Notes: a model not told the origin generated them from the sequence alone. DNA of 54,975 nucleotides from Collinsella aerofaciens (GCF_018785265.1 NZ_WQPK01000003.1:1-54975); one strand, 5' to 3'; numbered from the stretch's first letter, positions 8,979-18,898 are shown. Translations and numbers: made by a program.

Positions 8979-9565
8979 GCGCGGCCTTTGACCTGGTCCT
9001 TTTTAGGCGTGATGAGGTTGGAGACCGCCTTGTACACCACAAGCGTCAACACCGAGTTAAGCACGGTCTTGATAAGGTTGAACGGCAGCACGGCAGGAAT
9101 CATGAGCGGGGCGATCACATCGACCGAGCCATACCAGAACCATACGCCAATGGTAAGATTTGCGACCATAGACAACGCCGTAGCGGCAATAACGCCGAGC
9201 ACCAGGCCAATCACGGCACCCTTATAGGTATGCATCTTCTGGTAGACGATAGCCGCGGGCAGAATGTAGCCCAGCGTGGCAACCAGATTCATAAGCGCGC
9301 CGACCCAGTCACCCGTAGTGAGCGCATGGATAACGATCGCCATGGCTGCAACAGCGGTACCAGCACCGGGGCCATACGCAAATCCGCACACCATCGCCGG
9401 CACCAGCGACGGGTCGTAGGTCAAAAACGGCGCCGAAGGAAGGATGGGCAGCTGCACGTACATAAACAGGGCGCCCAAGGCGCACATCAACGCCATGGTA
9501 ACGAGCTGTTTGGTGCTCCACCTATTCGTGTTCTCAAAATGGATATGCTGCGACTGTTCAGACAT
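8975..9565 (-). CDS. ribU: ECF transporter S component, riboflavin-type
   Basis: Small hydrophobic protein of 196 residues with about six membrane segments and the substrate-binding-component architecture (ALMCALGALFMYVQLPIL near the N terminus). The FMN riboswitch immediately upstream is the main reason to call it a riboflavin transporter; such S components are called RibU. I chose ATG 9565 because AGGTGA precedes it. The in-frame ATG at 9586 falls inside the riboswitch 3' strand. First gene of an operon with the fused EcfA ATPase and EcfT. Substrate is inferred from the riboswitch. Confidence 0.88.
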   Translation of the reverse strand: MSEQSQHIHFENTNRWSTKQLVTMALMCALGALFMYVQLPILPSAPFLTYDPSLVPAMVCGFAYGPGAGTAVAAMAIVIHALTTGDWVGALMNLVATLGYILPAAIVYQKMHTYKGAVIGLVLGVIAATALSMVANLTIGVWFWYGSVDVIAPLMIPAVLPFNLIKTVLNSVLTLVVYKAVSNLITPKKDQVKGRA

Positions 9566-9582
9566 AAGATCACCTGCCTCTT

Positions 9583-9757
9583 TCATCCGGACTCTAACCG
9601 TTGGTACTGGGGTCTCACCAGTTCAGCCGGCATGCGAACCAACACACGCACGGGTCGCGGACTCATCGGCTCGGTCGCAGACGCCTCGTCTGCGCCACGG
9701 CACCCCTTTGGCACCGCCCGATTTACCGCCAGTGGGGAATTCCACCCCGCCCTGAAA
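9583..9757 (-). ncRNA. FMN riboswitch (RFN element)
   Basis: Read on the minus strand the leader carries the conserved FMN aptamer blocks in order: CAGGGCGGGGTG, then CCCCACTGGCGGTAAA, GCCGATGAGTCCGCGACCCG, and finally CTGGTGAGACCCCAG, ACCAACGGTTAGAGTCCGGATG. It ends about 20 nt before the ribU start, so FMN binding could occlude the ribosome site; no separate terminator hairpin is evident between aptamer and start. Confidence 0.95.
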
Positions 9758-9768
9758 CAGCAATTGCA

Positions 9769-9796
9769 AGTGTAGCACGGGCAGGTATTCGCGCAA
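9769..9796 (-). promoter_or_regulatory. Candidate promoter of the ribU operon
   Basis: On the minus strand TTGCGC (-35, 9791-9796) is separated by 16 nt from TACACT (-10, 9769-9774), placing the transcript start just before the FMN aptamer. Confidence 0.55.
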
Positions 9797-9966
9797 GTAT
9801 GCCAAGGATAATTTGTGGTGGGGATCAGTTGCCGTAACAACCACGTTCCCCATCCATCCCAAAGTAGCGTGCCTTTCGCGCAAAGCGCGAAACAGCGAAG
9901 GGGACACGTATCCCTATCGACCACGTCCTTCTCCCCCCGCCGACCTCAAGGCCGTAAACGCAGGGA

Positions 9967-10103
9967 ATCCGGGGGCGTGACGGGGGCTTCTCTCCGGAAC
10001 ATTCCGCAGGACGCAAAGAGGCTCCGCAGCGCGAAGCGCGATGCGGAGCCTCTTTGCATGTCCGAGGACGTTCCGGAGAGAAGCCCCCGTCACGCCCCCG
10101 GAT
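9967..10103. repeat. Long nested hairpin element downstream of groEL
   Basis: A perfect 34-bp inverted repeat (9967-10000 and 10070-10103; inner ends CTCTCCGGAAC and GTTCCGGAGAG) encloses a second perfect 16-bp inverted repeat, GCAAAGAGGCTCCGCA (10013-10028) and TGCGGAGCCTCTTTGC (10042-10057). The apical loop GCGCGAAGCGCGA can itself fold. The linkers ATTCCGCAGGAC and ATGTCCGAGGAC partly pair (GGAC/GTCC). There is no T-run on either side, so it is not a standard terminator. The rest of the 9775-10133 gap holds a small hairpin TTTCGCGCAAAGCGCGAAA (about 9874-9892) and no gene. Confidence 0.85.
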
Positions 10104-10133
10104 CCCCGGTGGGAGTTCTAGACCTTGTCGGCC

Positions 10134-11849
<1,716 letters not shown>

Positions 11850-11867
11850 TCAGAGATTCTGACGAGG

Positions 11868-12161
11868 CTAGGCCTCGACGACGGCGTAGATGTCGTCGGC
11901 GCGCATCAGCAGATACTTCTCGCCGTCGACCTTGACCTCGTTGCCACCAAACTTACCGTAGATGACAACGTCGCCGACCTGAACGTCCATGGGAATGCGC
12001 TCGCCCTTGTCGTTGACCTTACCGGCGCCAACGGCAACGATGGTGCCGCGCTGCGGCTTCTCCTGAGCGTTGCTAGCGATGTACAGACCAGAAGCGGTCT
12101 TCTGCTCGGCCTCGTCGGGCTTGACCAGGACGCGATCTGCAAGCGGCTTCAAAGACGACAT
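11868..12161 (-). CDS. groS: Co-chaperonin GroES
   Basis: A 97-residue co-chaperonin that caps GroEL. Family signatures are LKPLADRVLVKP at the N terminus, the mobile-loop region EQKTASGLYIASNAQEKPQRG and the KFGGNEVKVDGEKYLLMRADDIYAVVE ending. ATG 12161 is preceded by AGGAGG; the in-frame ATG 11 codons upstream has no ribosome site. First gene of groES-groEL. Confidence 0.97.
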   Translation of the reverse strand: MSSLKPLADRVLVKPDEAEQKTASGLYIASNAQEKPQRGTIVAVGAGKVNDKGERIPMDVQVGDVVIYGKFGGNEVKVDGEKYLLMRADDIYAVVEA

Positions 12162-12298
12162 GCTTGTTTCCTCCTTTGTGGGCCGCGCGGTCATGCCGCG
12201 CGGGTTAACCCTTTTTGTTTGCGTACGCGTTGAATGGTACCCACGAATGGCGGGTTATACAACACGGAGTCAAAAAATCTTATTTTTTGGCACTTAGA

Positions 12299-12497
12299 TT
12301 TTCTGAATGCCGGGGGATAACTTAGCGGTGGCTCCCGGGGCGGACCGGAGGGCATGAAGTTTGCTGCTCTACAGTCCTGCGCAAGACGGAAAGCACATTA
12401 AGTGCTTTCCTTTGCGTGCGGAACTCGCGACAAACTTCATGCCCTCCGGTCCGCCCCGGGAGCCAGGTTGACTAACTCGGGCCCGGCATTCAGAAAA
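12299..12497. repeat. Long nested hairpin element upstream of groES
   Basis: Three nested inverted repeats. Outer arms are 16 bp, perfect, at 12299-12314 and 12482-12497 (TTTTCTGAATGCCGGG and complement). Middle arms are 35 bp, perfect, at 12329-12363 and 12431-12465 (inner end GGCATGAAGTTTG). The apical stem is GGAAAGCAC/GTGCTTTCC (12388-12396, 12402-12410) with loop ATTAA. TTAG/CTAA can pair between outer and middle stems. It sits about 135 nt upstream of the groES start. Together with the terminator hairpins at 12541-12635 this fills the 490-nt gap between groES and the amidohydrolase gene. Confidence 0.85.
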
Positions 12498-12540
12498 GTC
12501 AGTGCAGCAAAATGGCGATGCGGGTAGGGTGCACAAGAAA

Positions 12541-12568
12541 GGGGCACGTTGCTGAAACGTGCCCCTTA
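12541..12568 (-). terminator. Terminator hairpin downstream of the amidohydrolase
   Basis: GGGGCACGTT and AACGTGCCCC form a 10-bp stem with loop GCTGA. On the minus strand it is followed by TTTCTTG. Confidence 0.6.
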
Positions 12569-12635
12569 AGTTGCGGTGGAATATGGACTGTTTTTGGCTG
12601 TTGAGGTGTTATTTAGTCCGTATTTCACCGCAACT
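12569..12635. repeat. 21-bp inverted repeat between amidohydrolase and terminator
   Basis: Arms 12569-12589 (AGTTGCGGTGGAATATGGAC plus T) and 12615-12635 match at 19 of 21 positions. The two mismatches become G-U pairs if the plus strand is transcribed. The 25-nt loop is T/G-rich. It lies 18 nt past the amidohydrolase stop. Confidence 0.7.
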
Positions 12636-12653
12636 GAGGGGTGGGATGTGGGG

Positions 12654-14291
12654 TTAACGCTCGTAGATTAAGTTGCCTGCCAGGTAGGTTGCCTGAACTT
12701 TGGTAGCCTGGAGCTCTTGTGGGTCAATGGTGAGCGGGTTTTGGTCCAGGACTACCAGGTCGGCGTATTTGCCGGGCTCTAGACTGCCGAGGTTTTGCTC
12801 GTCGCCCGCTGCGTACGCGCTACCAAGCGTGTAGTTGCGCAGGGCCGTTGCCGCATCGATGCGCTCGCTGGGGAGCCAGCCGCCCTCGGGCCAGTGGCTG
12901 CGAGGGTCTTGGCGCGTAATAGCCGTGTAGAGCACGTTCATGCTGGTAACGGCCGTGATGGGGCTGTCGGTACCAAAAGCTTGGCGGATGCCGCGCTGCT
13001 TATAGGTCGCAAACGGCCACATGATGCGGCTGCGTTCCAGGCCCAGGTCGCGCTCCGGGCCACCCGGGTCGAGCGTGATGTGGCAAGGCTGGCTCGAGGC
13101 AATGACGTTGAGCTTGCGCAGACGATCGATGTCCTGAGGCAGCAGATTCTCCAAATGCTCAAGCGTATTATGACCGTGCTGGGGCAGGCCGTAGAGCTCT
13201 GCCGCCTCCTCAAAGATATCGAGTGCGGCATGGATGGCACCGTCGCCGATAACGTGGATGCGCACGGTGTGGCCGCGCTCGGCTGCCGCCAGAACCAACT
13301 TGCGCATGCGCTCGACAGGAACCGTCAGGCGCCCCTGGTCACCCGGGAAGCGCGGGTTAGTATAGGGCTCAGTGAGGTATGCGGTATGCTCGCTCGACAC
13401 GCCGTCGAAGAACTGTTTAAATCCTGGCGCCGAGAGCAGCGCGTTGTTCGCGTAGCGGGTCTGGAGTTCTTCCAAGCGCGATTGGTCATCCAGCAGCGTG
13501 GGAAACAGATGGGCGCGGATGCCCAGCTTGCCGGCGGCCTGCAGCCTGTCGTAAACATCGTCGCGAATAAAGTCGCAGCCCGGCATGGGCATGAGCGACA
13601 TATCGCAGATTGAGGTGATGCCTTGCTCGGCCATACGCTTCATCTGGTCGCCGTAAGCGCTCGCGATGCGGTCCTCGCCCAGCCATTCCAGGCAGCGCGG
13701 CAGCAGCTGCATAGCAGCTGCCTCGTGGGCAATACCCGTAAGCTCACCGTTTGAGTCTTTGTCGTAACTGCCACCCGCCGGAGGCTCGCTGTCACGCGTC
13801 ACGCCGAGGGCTTCGAGTGCGCGGCTGTTGAGCCACAGCGTATGCCCATCGCCCGAATACATAACACAGGGGCGACCGGGGAAGGCGGCGTCGAGGGAGG
13901 CCTTGGTAGGATGCTCGGGCGGATCCCAGCGGTAATCGCGCCAGCCCTGGGTCACGACCCAGGCGTCGTCGGGCAGGCCCTGGGAAAACTCGAGCGCATG
14001 CTGCACCAGTGCCGCCTCGGACGTGCCCATATCCATGAGCATATACGGCGAGGAACCGACCGAGGTATGGAAGAAGTGCAGATGAGCGTCATGGAAACCG
14101 GGGCAGACAAACTGCTCGCCGTAATCGACCACCGGCGTGGCGGCAGGTGCGGCGGCAATCACGTCATCGGGCGCGCCGACAGCGACGATGCGATCGCCCG
14201 CGATGGCGATCGCCAACTCGCGGGCGGCATCGATACCGTCTTGCGCGGTAAAAACGTTCTTGGAGCGAATAATCCGATCGATATGTCGCAT
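12654..14291 (-). CDS. Amidohydrolase family protein (YtcJ-like)
   Basis: Metal-dependent hydrolase of the Amidohydro_3 group, about 545 residues. It has the metal-binding PGFHDAHLHFFHT segment, the HVIGDGAIHAALDIFE block with a conserved His, and the late AFGTDSPITAV motif with the metal-ligand Asp. The C terminus PGKYADLVVLDQNPL is the usual composite-barrel end. I chose ATG 14291 (MRHIDRI), preceded by GGGGA at 5 nt; ATGs at 14297 and 14303 are close alternatives. A longer open frame upstream is a shadow of the divergent M20 gene. Substrate unknown; relatives act on N-substituted amides or act as deaminases. It diverges from the M20 peptidase gene over 168 nt. Confidence 0.88.
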   Translation of the reverse strand: MRHIDRIIRSKNVFTAQDGIDAARELAIAIAGDRIVAVGAPDDVIAAAPAATPVVDYGEQFVCPGFHDAHLHFFHTSVGSSPYMLMDMGTSEAALVQHALEFSQGLPDDAWVVTQGWRDYRWDPPEHPTKASLDAAFPGRPCVMYSGDGHTLWLNSRALEALGVTRDSEPPAGGSYDKDSNGELTGIAHEAAAMQLLPRCLEWLGEDRIASAYGDQMKRMAEQGITSICDMSLMPMPGCDFIRDDVYDRLQAAGKLGIRAHLFPTLLDDQSRLEELQTRYANNALLSAPGFKQFFDGVSSEHTAYLTEPYTNPRFPGDQGRLTVPVERMRKLVLAAAERGHTVRIHVIGDGAIHAALDIFEEAAELYGLPQHGHNTLEHLENLLPQDIDRLRKLNVIASSQPCHITLDPGGPERDLGLERSRIMWPFATYKQRGIRQAFGTDSPITAVTSMNVLYTAITRQDPRSHWPEGGWLPSERIDAATALRNYTLGSAYAAGDEQNLGSLEPGKYADLVVLDQNPLTIDPQELQATKVQATYLAGNLIYER

Positions 14292-14459
14292 GGGCATCCC
14301 CATCTCTGGCAGGTAATTCAACACCCCCGAGTGTACTCCCCCGCCCTTGCAACAAAACCCCAAGCGGCAAACGGCAACTTTACCAGCCCTAGCGGCAGGT
14401 GGCATACTGGAGAAAGCCTGTACGATTTTGCGATCAACCCAGCAAGGAGCAAATCGACC

Positions 14460-15923
14460 ATGACGAAGACCAAGGCACAGCAAATTATGGCGGCAACCGA
14501 GGTTCGCGCGGCAGACGACGTCACCGCGGCCATCCAGGATATCGCCGCCGAGTTTGAACCCTACATCATCAAGCAGCGCCGGCACTTCCATAAGCACCCG
14601 GAGTTGAGCCTTGCCGAGGAGCGCACGACTTCCGACATCGCCAACCAGCTCGACGCCATGAATATCCCCTACGAGCGTCCGCTCAAGACGGGCCTGGTGG
14701 CGACGCTTCGCGGCACCGCGCCGGATGCCTACCGCGAGGACGGCACGCCGCGCCGCCGCATCCTGCTGCGCGCCGATATCGACGCCCTGCCCGTCACTGA
14801 GCAGACCGGCGAGGAGTTCGCCAGCGTCAATGAGGGCTGCATGCACGCCTGCGGTCACGACTGCCATATCGCCATGATGCTCGGCACGTTGCAGATTCTG
14901 CGCCACATGACCGATGACATCCACGGCGAGATTCGCATCGTATTCCAGCCCAGCGAGGAAAACGGCCAGGGCGCCAAACTCATGATTGGCACGGGTGTGC
15001 TCGACGGCGTCGATGGCGCCTACGCCGCGCACATCTGGAGCGAGGTCGACGCCGGTACCGTAAGCTGCGAGCCCGGCCCACGCATGGCAAACACCGACTG
15101 GTTCCGCATCGACGTCCGCGGCACCTCGTGCCATGGCGCCATGCCCCAGCGCGGCCACGACGCCGTTATGGTTGCGGCAGAGATCGTCAACGCCCTGCAG
15201 ACCATCGTCTCGCGCGAGATTAGCCCCTACGAACCCGCCGTCATCACCGTCGGCGAGCTGCACGGCGGCACCGCGCGCAACGTTATCGCCGGCACGGCGT
15301 ACCTCGCCGGCACGGTGCGCACCTATGGCGACAAAACGCATGAGGAGATGCCCGAGCTTATGCGCCGCATCGTGGAGCACACCGCAGCAGCGCTAGGCGC
15401 CGAGGCCGAACTCACCGACTACACCATCGCCAACTACAAGGTCGAAAACGATGCTGCCTCGAGCGAGCGCTGCCGCCAAGCTGTGCTCAAGTGCTTGGGC
15501 CCCGCGGGCGAGGGCCATTACCGCGGCACGCTTTCGGGCGAGGACTTCTCGGAGTATCTGCGCCGCGTACCGGGCGTGCTCGCCTTTGTTGGCACGCGCA
15601 ACCCCCAGATCGGCGCCACCTATGCCCAGCACTCCTGCTTCTATAAGATCGACGAGAGCGTGCTCGCCAAGGGCTCCATGGTAGCCGCTCAGTATGCCAT
15701 CGACTTTTTGGCCGAGCCCACGCAAGAAGAGCTCGACGGCCCCACGATCGCCGCGGTTGCCGAGACCAATCCCGACCTGGCAGCCAAGCTGCGCTCTGCC
15801 AAGGCAACGGCCGCCGAGGCCCGCGACGCCGTGCACGACGCCCGCACCGCCCGCCATGCCGCCATCAAGGGCATTCACGATGCCCGTGCCGCCGCTCGCC
15901 ACGAGGAGAAGCGCGACGAGTAG
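14460..15923 (+). CDS. M20 family metallo-amidohydrolase with charged C-terminal tail
   Basis: Zinc-dependent amidohydrolase/peptidase of the hippurate hydrolase-like group. Motifs: RRHFHKHPELSLAEERT, LLRADIDALPVTEQTG, HACGHDCHIAMMLG, VFQPSEENGQGAKLMI and the C-terminal QHSCFYKIDE. ATG 14460 (MTKTKAQQ) has AAGGAG upstream; the open frame extends far further upstream only because it overlaps the divergent gene. At 487 residues it is about 90 longer than usual. The extra sequence is an Ala/Arg/His-rich, probably helical tail after residue about 425 (SAKATAAEARDAVHDARTAR), which looks unlike the catalytic domain. Likely cleaves N-acyl amino acids or related amides (inference). Confidence 0.9.
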   Translation: MTKTKAQQIMAATEVRAADDVTAAIQDIAAEFEPYIIKQRRHFHKHPELSLAEERTTSDIANQLDAMNIPYERPLKTGLVATLRGTAPDAYREDGTPRRRILLRADIDALPVTEQTGEEFASVNEGCMHACGHDCHIAMMLGTLQILRHMTDDIHGEIRIVFQPSEENGQGAKLMIGTGVLDGVDGAYAAHIWSEVDAGTVSCEPGPRMANTDWFRIDVRGTSCHGAMPQRGHDAVMVAAEIVNALQTIVSREISPYEPAVITVGELHGGTARNVIAGTAYLAGTVRTYGDKTHEEMPELMRRIVEHTAAALGAEAELTDYTIANYKVENDAASSERCRQAVLKCLGPAGEGHYRGTLSGEDFSEYLRRVPGVLAFVGTRNPQIGATYAQHSCFYKIDESVLAKGSMVAAQYAIDFLAEPTQEELDGPTIAAVAETNPDLAAKLRSAKATAAEARDAVHDARTARHAAIKGIHDARAAARHEEKRDE

Positions 15924-15957
15924 CCGTCACGCCCACCCATAACAACCTAGCTAGAGC

Positions 15958-15999
15958 AAAGCGGGGGCGAACGTTATCTCAACGTTCGCCCCCGCTTAT
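15958..15999. terminator. Bidirectional terminator between convergent genes
   Basis: Perfect 15-bp stem GCGGGGGCGAACGTT (15961-15975) and AACGTTCGCCCCCGC (15981-15995), loop ATCTC. It lies between the M20 gene and the DUF2752 gene, which converge. The minus-strand read-out (TTTGC) is slightly more terminator-like. Confidence 0.75.
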
Positions 16000-16029
16000 G
16001 TGTCGACCGCTTTTCTAGCGCGTCCTCCG

Positions 16030-16506
16030 TCACGACAGGTAAGAGTGAAGAATGGTGAGCCAGCGTGGGGTTTCGAGGTGGATGATATCGGCAGGAACTC
16101 CGACGGGAGCGTGACCACCAAAGAGCAGGCCCGCGTCTGCCGGGTTGATAAGGCGCACGATCCATACGGCAACGACCAGCACGCACAGAACAATAACCGC
16201 AATGTCGATGCCGCGCTTTAGCTTGCTCGACGTCACCTCCTCGCGCACGAACGCGAGCACAAACGCAATCGGCACCACCCAAAACAGCGGATGGTAGGCA
16301 AAGGCCGCCGCAAAATCGAGGCGCAGTGCTGCCAGCCAGGCCCTCGTCATGCCACATCCCGGACAGGGAATGCCCGTCATCAGGCGAAACACGCAGCCGA
16401 TATCGAGCAGGTAGAGTGCGAGCCAGGCGACAAAGAGCGCGCCGATGCAAGAAAGGGCGCGGCGAATGAGTTCCGCCGCGCCCTTATGTCCCTGGGAGCT
16501 GTTCAC
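16030..16506 (-). CDS. DUF2752 family membrane protein
   Basis: A 158-residue membrane protein with about three hydrophobic spans. The family signature CPGCGMTRAWLAALRLDFAAAFAYHPLFW is clear. I chose GTG 16506, 13 nt after the stop of the upstream zinc-ribbon gene; the in-frame ATG at 16566 would overlap that gene by 47 nt. No strong ribosome site is visible, so coupling to the upstream gene is likely. Function unknown. In this locus it is grouped with two zinc-ribbon membrane proteins. Confidence 0.75.
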   Translation of the reverse strand: MNSSQGHKGAAELIRRALSCIGALFVAWLALYLLDIGCVFRLMTGIPCPGCGMTRAWLAALRLDFAAAFAYHPLFWVVPIAFVLAFVREEVTSSKLKRGIDIAVIVLCVLVVAVWIVRLINPADAGLLFGGHAPVGVPADIIHLETPRWLTILHSYLS

Positions 16507-16519
16507 GCCGCTCTTATCG

Positions 16520-17188
16520 TTAGGCACGAGCGCCAAGACGGACGTTGTAAGCCGTTGCCATGGCATTGGTATTCTTGATGATGATGTTCATGGCAAAGAT
16601 GGGGCCAAGGCCGCACAGCAGCGCGCCGACGATCTGCCACATAAGAACGGTGGTACCGTTCTCCTGGAACATCAGGCCATAGCGAGGAGCATTAGCCTGC
16701 AGGCGGTTGCCGATCTTGTAGTACCAGTAGAGTGCGTAGAAGCCGCAGGTCACGAACGACAGCAGGATAAATGCTGCCAGACCCGGCGTGGAATCGCCGT
16801 CGTCCTGGCACATGACATTGATGTCGCGAGCGAGGCAATAGAGGAAGTAATATGAATAGATGCCGCAGGTCACGATGGAAAGCAGGAGCCAGCCGATCAC
16901 GCCACGGTCGGTTTTAATCGGAGCATAGCCCATCGGGGCGGGTGCAGGCTGCTGAGCATACTGCTGCTGACCGGTGTACTGCTGCTGGCCGGTGTACTGC
17001 GGCTGAGGCTGAGGCTGAACTGCCTGAACCGGAGCGGGCTGAATCTGTGTGGGCTGCGGAGCAGGTTGGGGCTGAGGTGCAGGCTGCGGCGCGGGCTGCG
17101 GAGCGGGAGCGGCACCGACGGCAGAACCGCAGACGGGGCAGAATTTGGCATCATCCGAAATGGGAGAACCACAAGTGGGACAGAACAT
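16520..17188 (-). CDS. Zinc-ribbon and DUF4234 membrane protein
   Basis: A 222-residue protein in three parts. An N-terminal zinc ribbon (CPTCGS...CPVCGS) is followed by a Pro/Gln/Ala-rich linker (about 30-85) with a repeated YTGQQQ unit. Four hydrophobic segments then carry the DUF4234 pattern GWLLLSIVTCGIYSYYFLY, repeated as LSFVTCGFYALYWYYKIG. ATG 17188 has AAGGAG. Function unknown; the zinc ribbon and flexible linker suggest a cytoplasmic anchoring or sensing head on a small membrane domain. Similar architecture to the next gene (17384-18748), so the two probably belong to one system. Confidence 0.82.
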   Translation of the reverse strand: MFCPTCGSPISDDAKFCPVCGSAVGAAPAPQPAPQPAPQPQPAPQPTQIQPAPVQAVQPQPQPQYTGQQQYTGQQQYAQQPAPAPMGYAPIKTDRGVIGWLLLSIVTCGIYSYYFLYCLARDINVMCQDDGDSTPGLAAFILLSFVTCGFYALYWYYKIGNRLQANAPRYGLMFQENGTTVLMWQIVGALLCGLGPIFAMNIIIKNTNAMATAYNVRLGARA

Positions 17189-17338
17189 AAGCTTCTCCTT
17201 TTCCTAAGGCGTTGCACGCCTTCAAACCTTACACGTCTATGTTCTCAACAATAGCCGCGACGTTGTTGCGCAACATTGACCAATTCCCGAGAAATTTTGC
17301 TGCAACCGTTTTCCCAGGCATTTTCTTGCTTCCGCAGT

Positions 17339-17375
17339 AGAAAAAGGCACCCCGGGCTCAGTTGCCCAGGGCGCC
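17339..17375 (-). terminator. Terminator of the DUF4013 gene
   Basis: On the minus strand GGCGCCCTGGGC pairs with GCCCGGGGTGCC (10 of 12) around AACTGA and is followed by TTTTTC. It lies 9 nt past the stop. Confidence 0.75.
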
Positions 17376-17383
17376 TCGACCGA

Positions 17384-18748
17384 CTATTCGGTTTGATTGT
17401 TTTCGGCAGCAGGATTATCGCCCGGCTCTTCCGCCGGCGTGGCAACGGCATTCCAATCGGGCTCCGCAGGCGTCGCCTCGGGCGCCGGGGCAGGCGCCGG
17501 GGCAGGTGCCGGAGCAGGCGCGGGCGCAGGTGCAGGCGCAGGTGCAGGTGCAGGGGCAGGGGCAGGTGCCGGGGCAGGCGCAGCACCAGTGGCGGCCGTG
17601 GGGTTGAATCCCGCAGGAGTAGGCTTCTTCTCACCCGGGAACACAAACGTCAGGACATCGTCGGCATCCTCATCGGCCCACTCGCTGGCATGACGTGCCG
17701 CCCAATAGCCAACGGCGCGATACTTGAGCATCTTGCCAAACACAGTCAGGAACACCGTGACGAAGGCAATGATCATCAAGAACAGAATGAGCGTAATGCC
17801 ACCGCCCTCGATGATTGCCTCAAGACCCGTGGGGCGGTAGTAATAGCTATACATACCAAACGTAGCAATGGCGCCGAAGATGGCGGTGAAGATCCACGTG
17901 ATGATGTGCGACACGATGCCCGTCAAAAACTCGGGGAGAATCGATGCGCAGAACAACTTGCCCAGGTTGGCCTTATAGGACTTCCAAACCTTCTCAAGCG
18001 AGAACGCACTCTCCACGCGCCCGACGACGGCAAAGTGCATCACGGCAGCATCACCAAACATCTTAAAGAAGATGCCCAGTACCACCGACACGATCATGGC
18101 AAAGACGAGCAGGCCCATCGAGCCGAAGAGTGCGGCCTCGAGACCGCTCGAACCGTTGTAATAGTACGAGCCGACGGCACCGATCACGACGCTCTCGATA
18201 GCCGAGAAGATCACGCCTATCACTGGGATAATGGCAACGAACTCGAGCACACCGGTAATGACGGACGAGAAGATACCCAATCCAAACGAGGTCGAGCGCA
18301 ACAGCGGACGCTCCATGCCGTTATCATCCTTGAGCGACAGGTCACGACCCCACTCGATAGCAAAACCGGCACCGCACACGCTTGCCACGTACGCAAGCAA
18401 AAAGCCAATGGCCGCTGCGATACCGCCGATAACGGGGATGAACAGCACCAGCACCGACACGACGCAAATCAGCGCCGGCAAAAAGGCAATCTGACATACG
18501 CGAACCAGGGCGCCGGGAACCTTAAGCATATCGTTGAAAGCCTGCGCCATGCAGCCCTTGGGCACGTTCATAGCCGGCTGGGGCGCAACGAACGGCTGCG
18601 GCTGCGGCTGGGCAAACGGCTGACCCTGCTGCTGAGGTTGAGCTTGCGGAGCGGGACCGGCGGCCTTGACCTCGGTATTAGGGGCACCGCACACGCCGCA
18701 GAACTTGTCGTTATCGCCCATGGGGGCGCCACACTGCGAACAGAACAT
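17384..18748 (-). CDS. Zinc-ribbon and DUF4013-like membrane protein with (Ala-Pro)n tail
   Basis: A 454-residue protein. It begins with a zinc ribbon (MFCSQCGAPMGDNDKFCGVCGAP), a Gln/Pro/Ala linker, and then a polytopic domain with about six hydrophobic spans, including GLEAIIEGGGITLILFLMI, resembling DUF4013/DUF975-type membrane proteins. The C terminus is an uninterrupted run of about 17 Ala-Pro pairs (from near 17590 down to 17480) encoded by GGCGCA/GGTGCA-type hexamers, then an acidic end. I chose ATG 18748 because GAAGGG is 9 nt upstream; the upstream ATGs leave no room for a ribosome site. Function unknown; an Ala-Pro rod usually spans peptidoglycan or acts as a spacer. Confidence 0.78.
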   Translation of the reverse strand: MFCSQCGAPMGDNDKFCGVCGAPNTEVKAAGPAPQAQPQQQGQPFAQPQPQPFVAPQPAMNVPKGCMAQAFNDMLKVPGALVRVCQIAFLPALICVVSVLVLFIPVIGGIAAAIGFLLAYVASVCGAGFAIEWGRDLSLKDDNGMERPLLRSTSFGLGIFSSVITGVLEFVAIIPVIGVIFSAIESVVIGAVGSYYYNGSSGLEAALFGSMGLLVFAMIVSVVLGIFFKMFGDAAVMHFAVVGRVESAFSLEKVWKSYKANLGKLFCASILPEFLTGIVSHIITWIFTAIFGAIATFGMYSYYYRPTGLEAIIEGGGITLILFLMIIAFVTVFLTVFGKMLKYRAVGYWAARHASEWADEDADDVLTFVFPGEKKPTPAGFNPTAATGAAPAPAPAPAPAPAPAPAPAPAPAPAPAPAPAPAPEATPAEPDWNAVATPAEEPGDNPAAENNQTE

Positions 18749-18898
18749 CGAAATCATCCCTTCGTATCTAGAGCGAATCACCTGGATCGCAAACGATGTC
18801 TTTGGCATCATTATCGCCCAATGTGGGGACAAATACCCCAAGATGACCGATTTGCAACGCAGCCGGCTTTATTCAATGATTCGAAGGGTACGCCCGGG

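Noticed and set aside
9967-10103. Element as a simple intrinsic terminator of groEL
   Set aside because: No T-run on either strand and far too long and nested; kept as a repeat element instead.
12162-12298. CIRCE or HAIR heat-shock operator in front of groES
   Set aside because: No TTAGCACTC-N9-GAGTGCTAA or CTTGAGT-N7-ACTCAAG match; only a weak AAAAAAT/ATTTTTT palindrome.
14292-15380. N-terminal extension of the amidohydrolase frame to about 908 residues
   Set aside because: The extra part is antisense to the M20 gene, and the real start with a ribosome site is at 14291.
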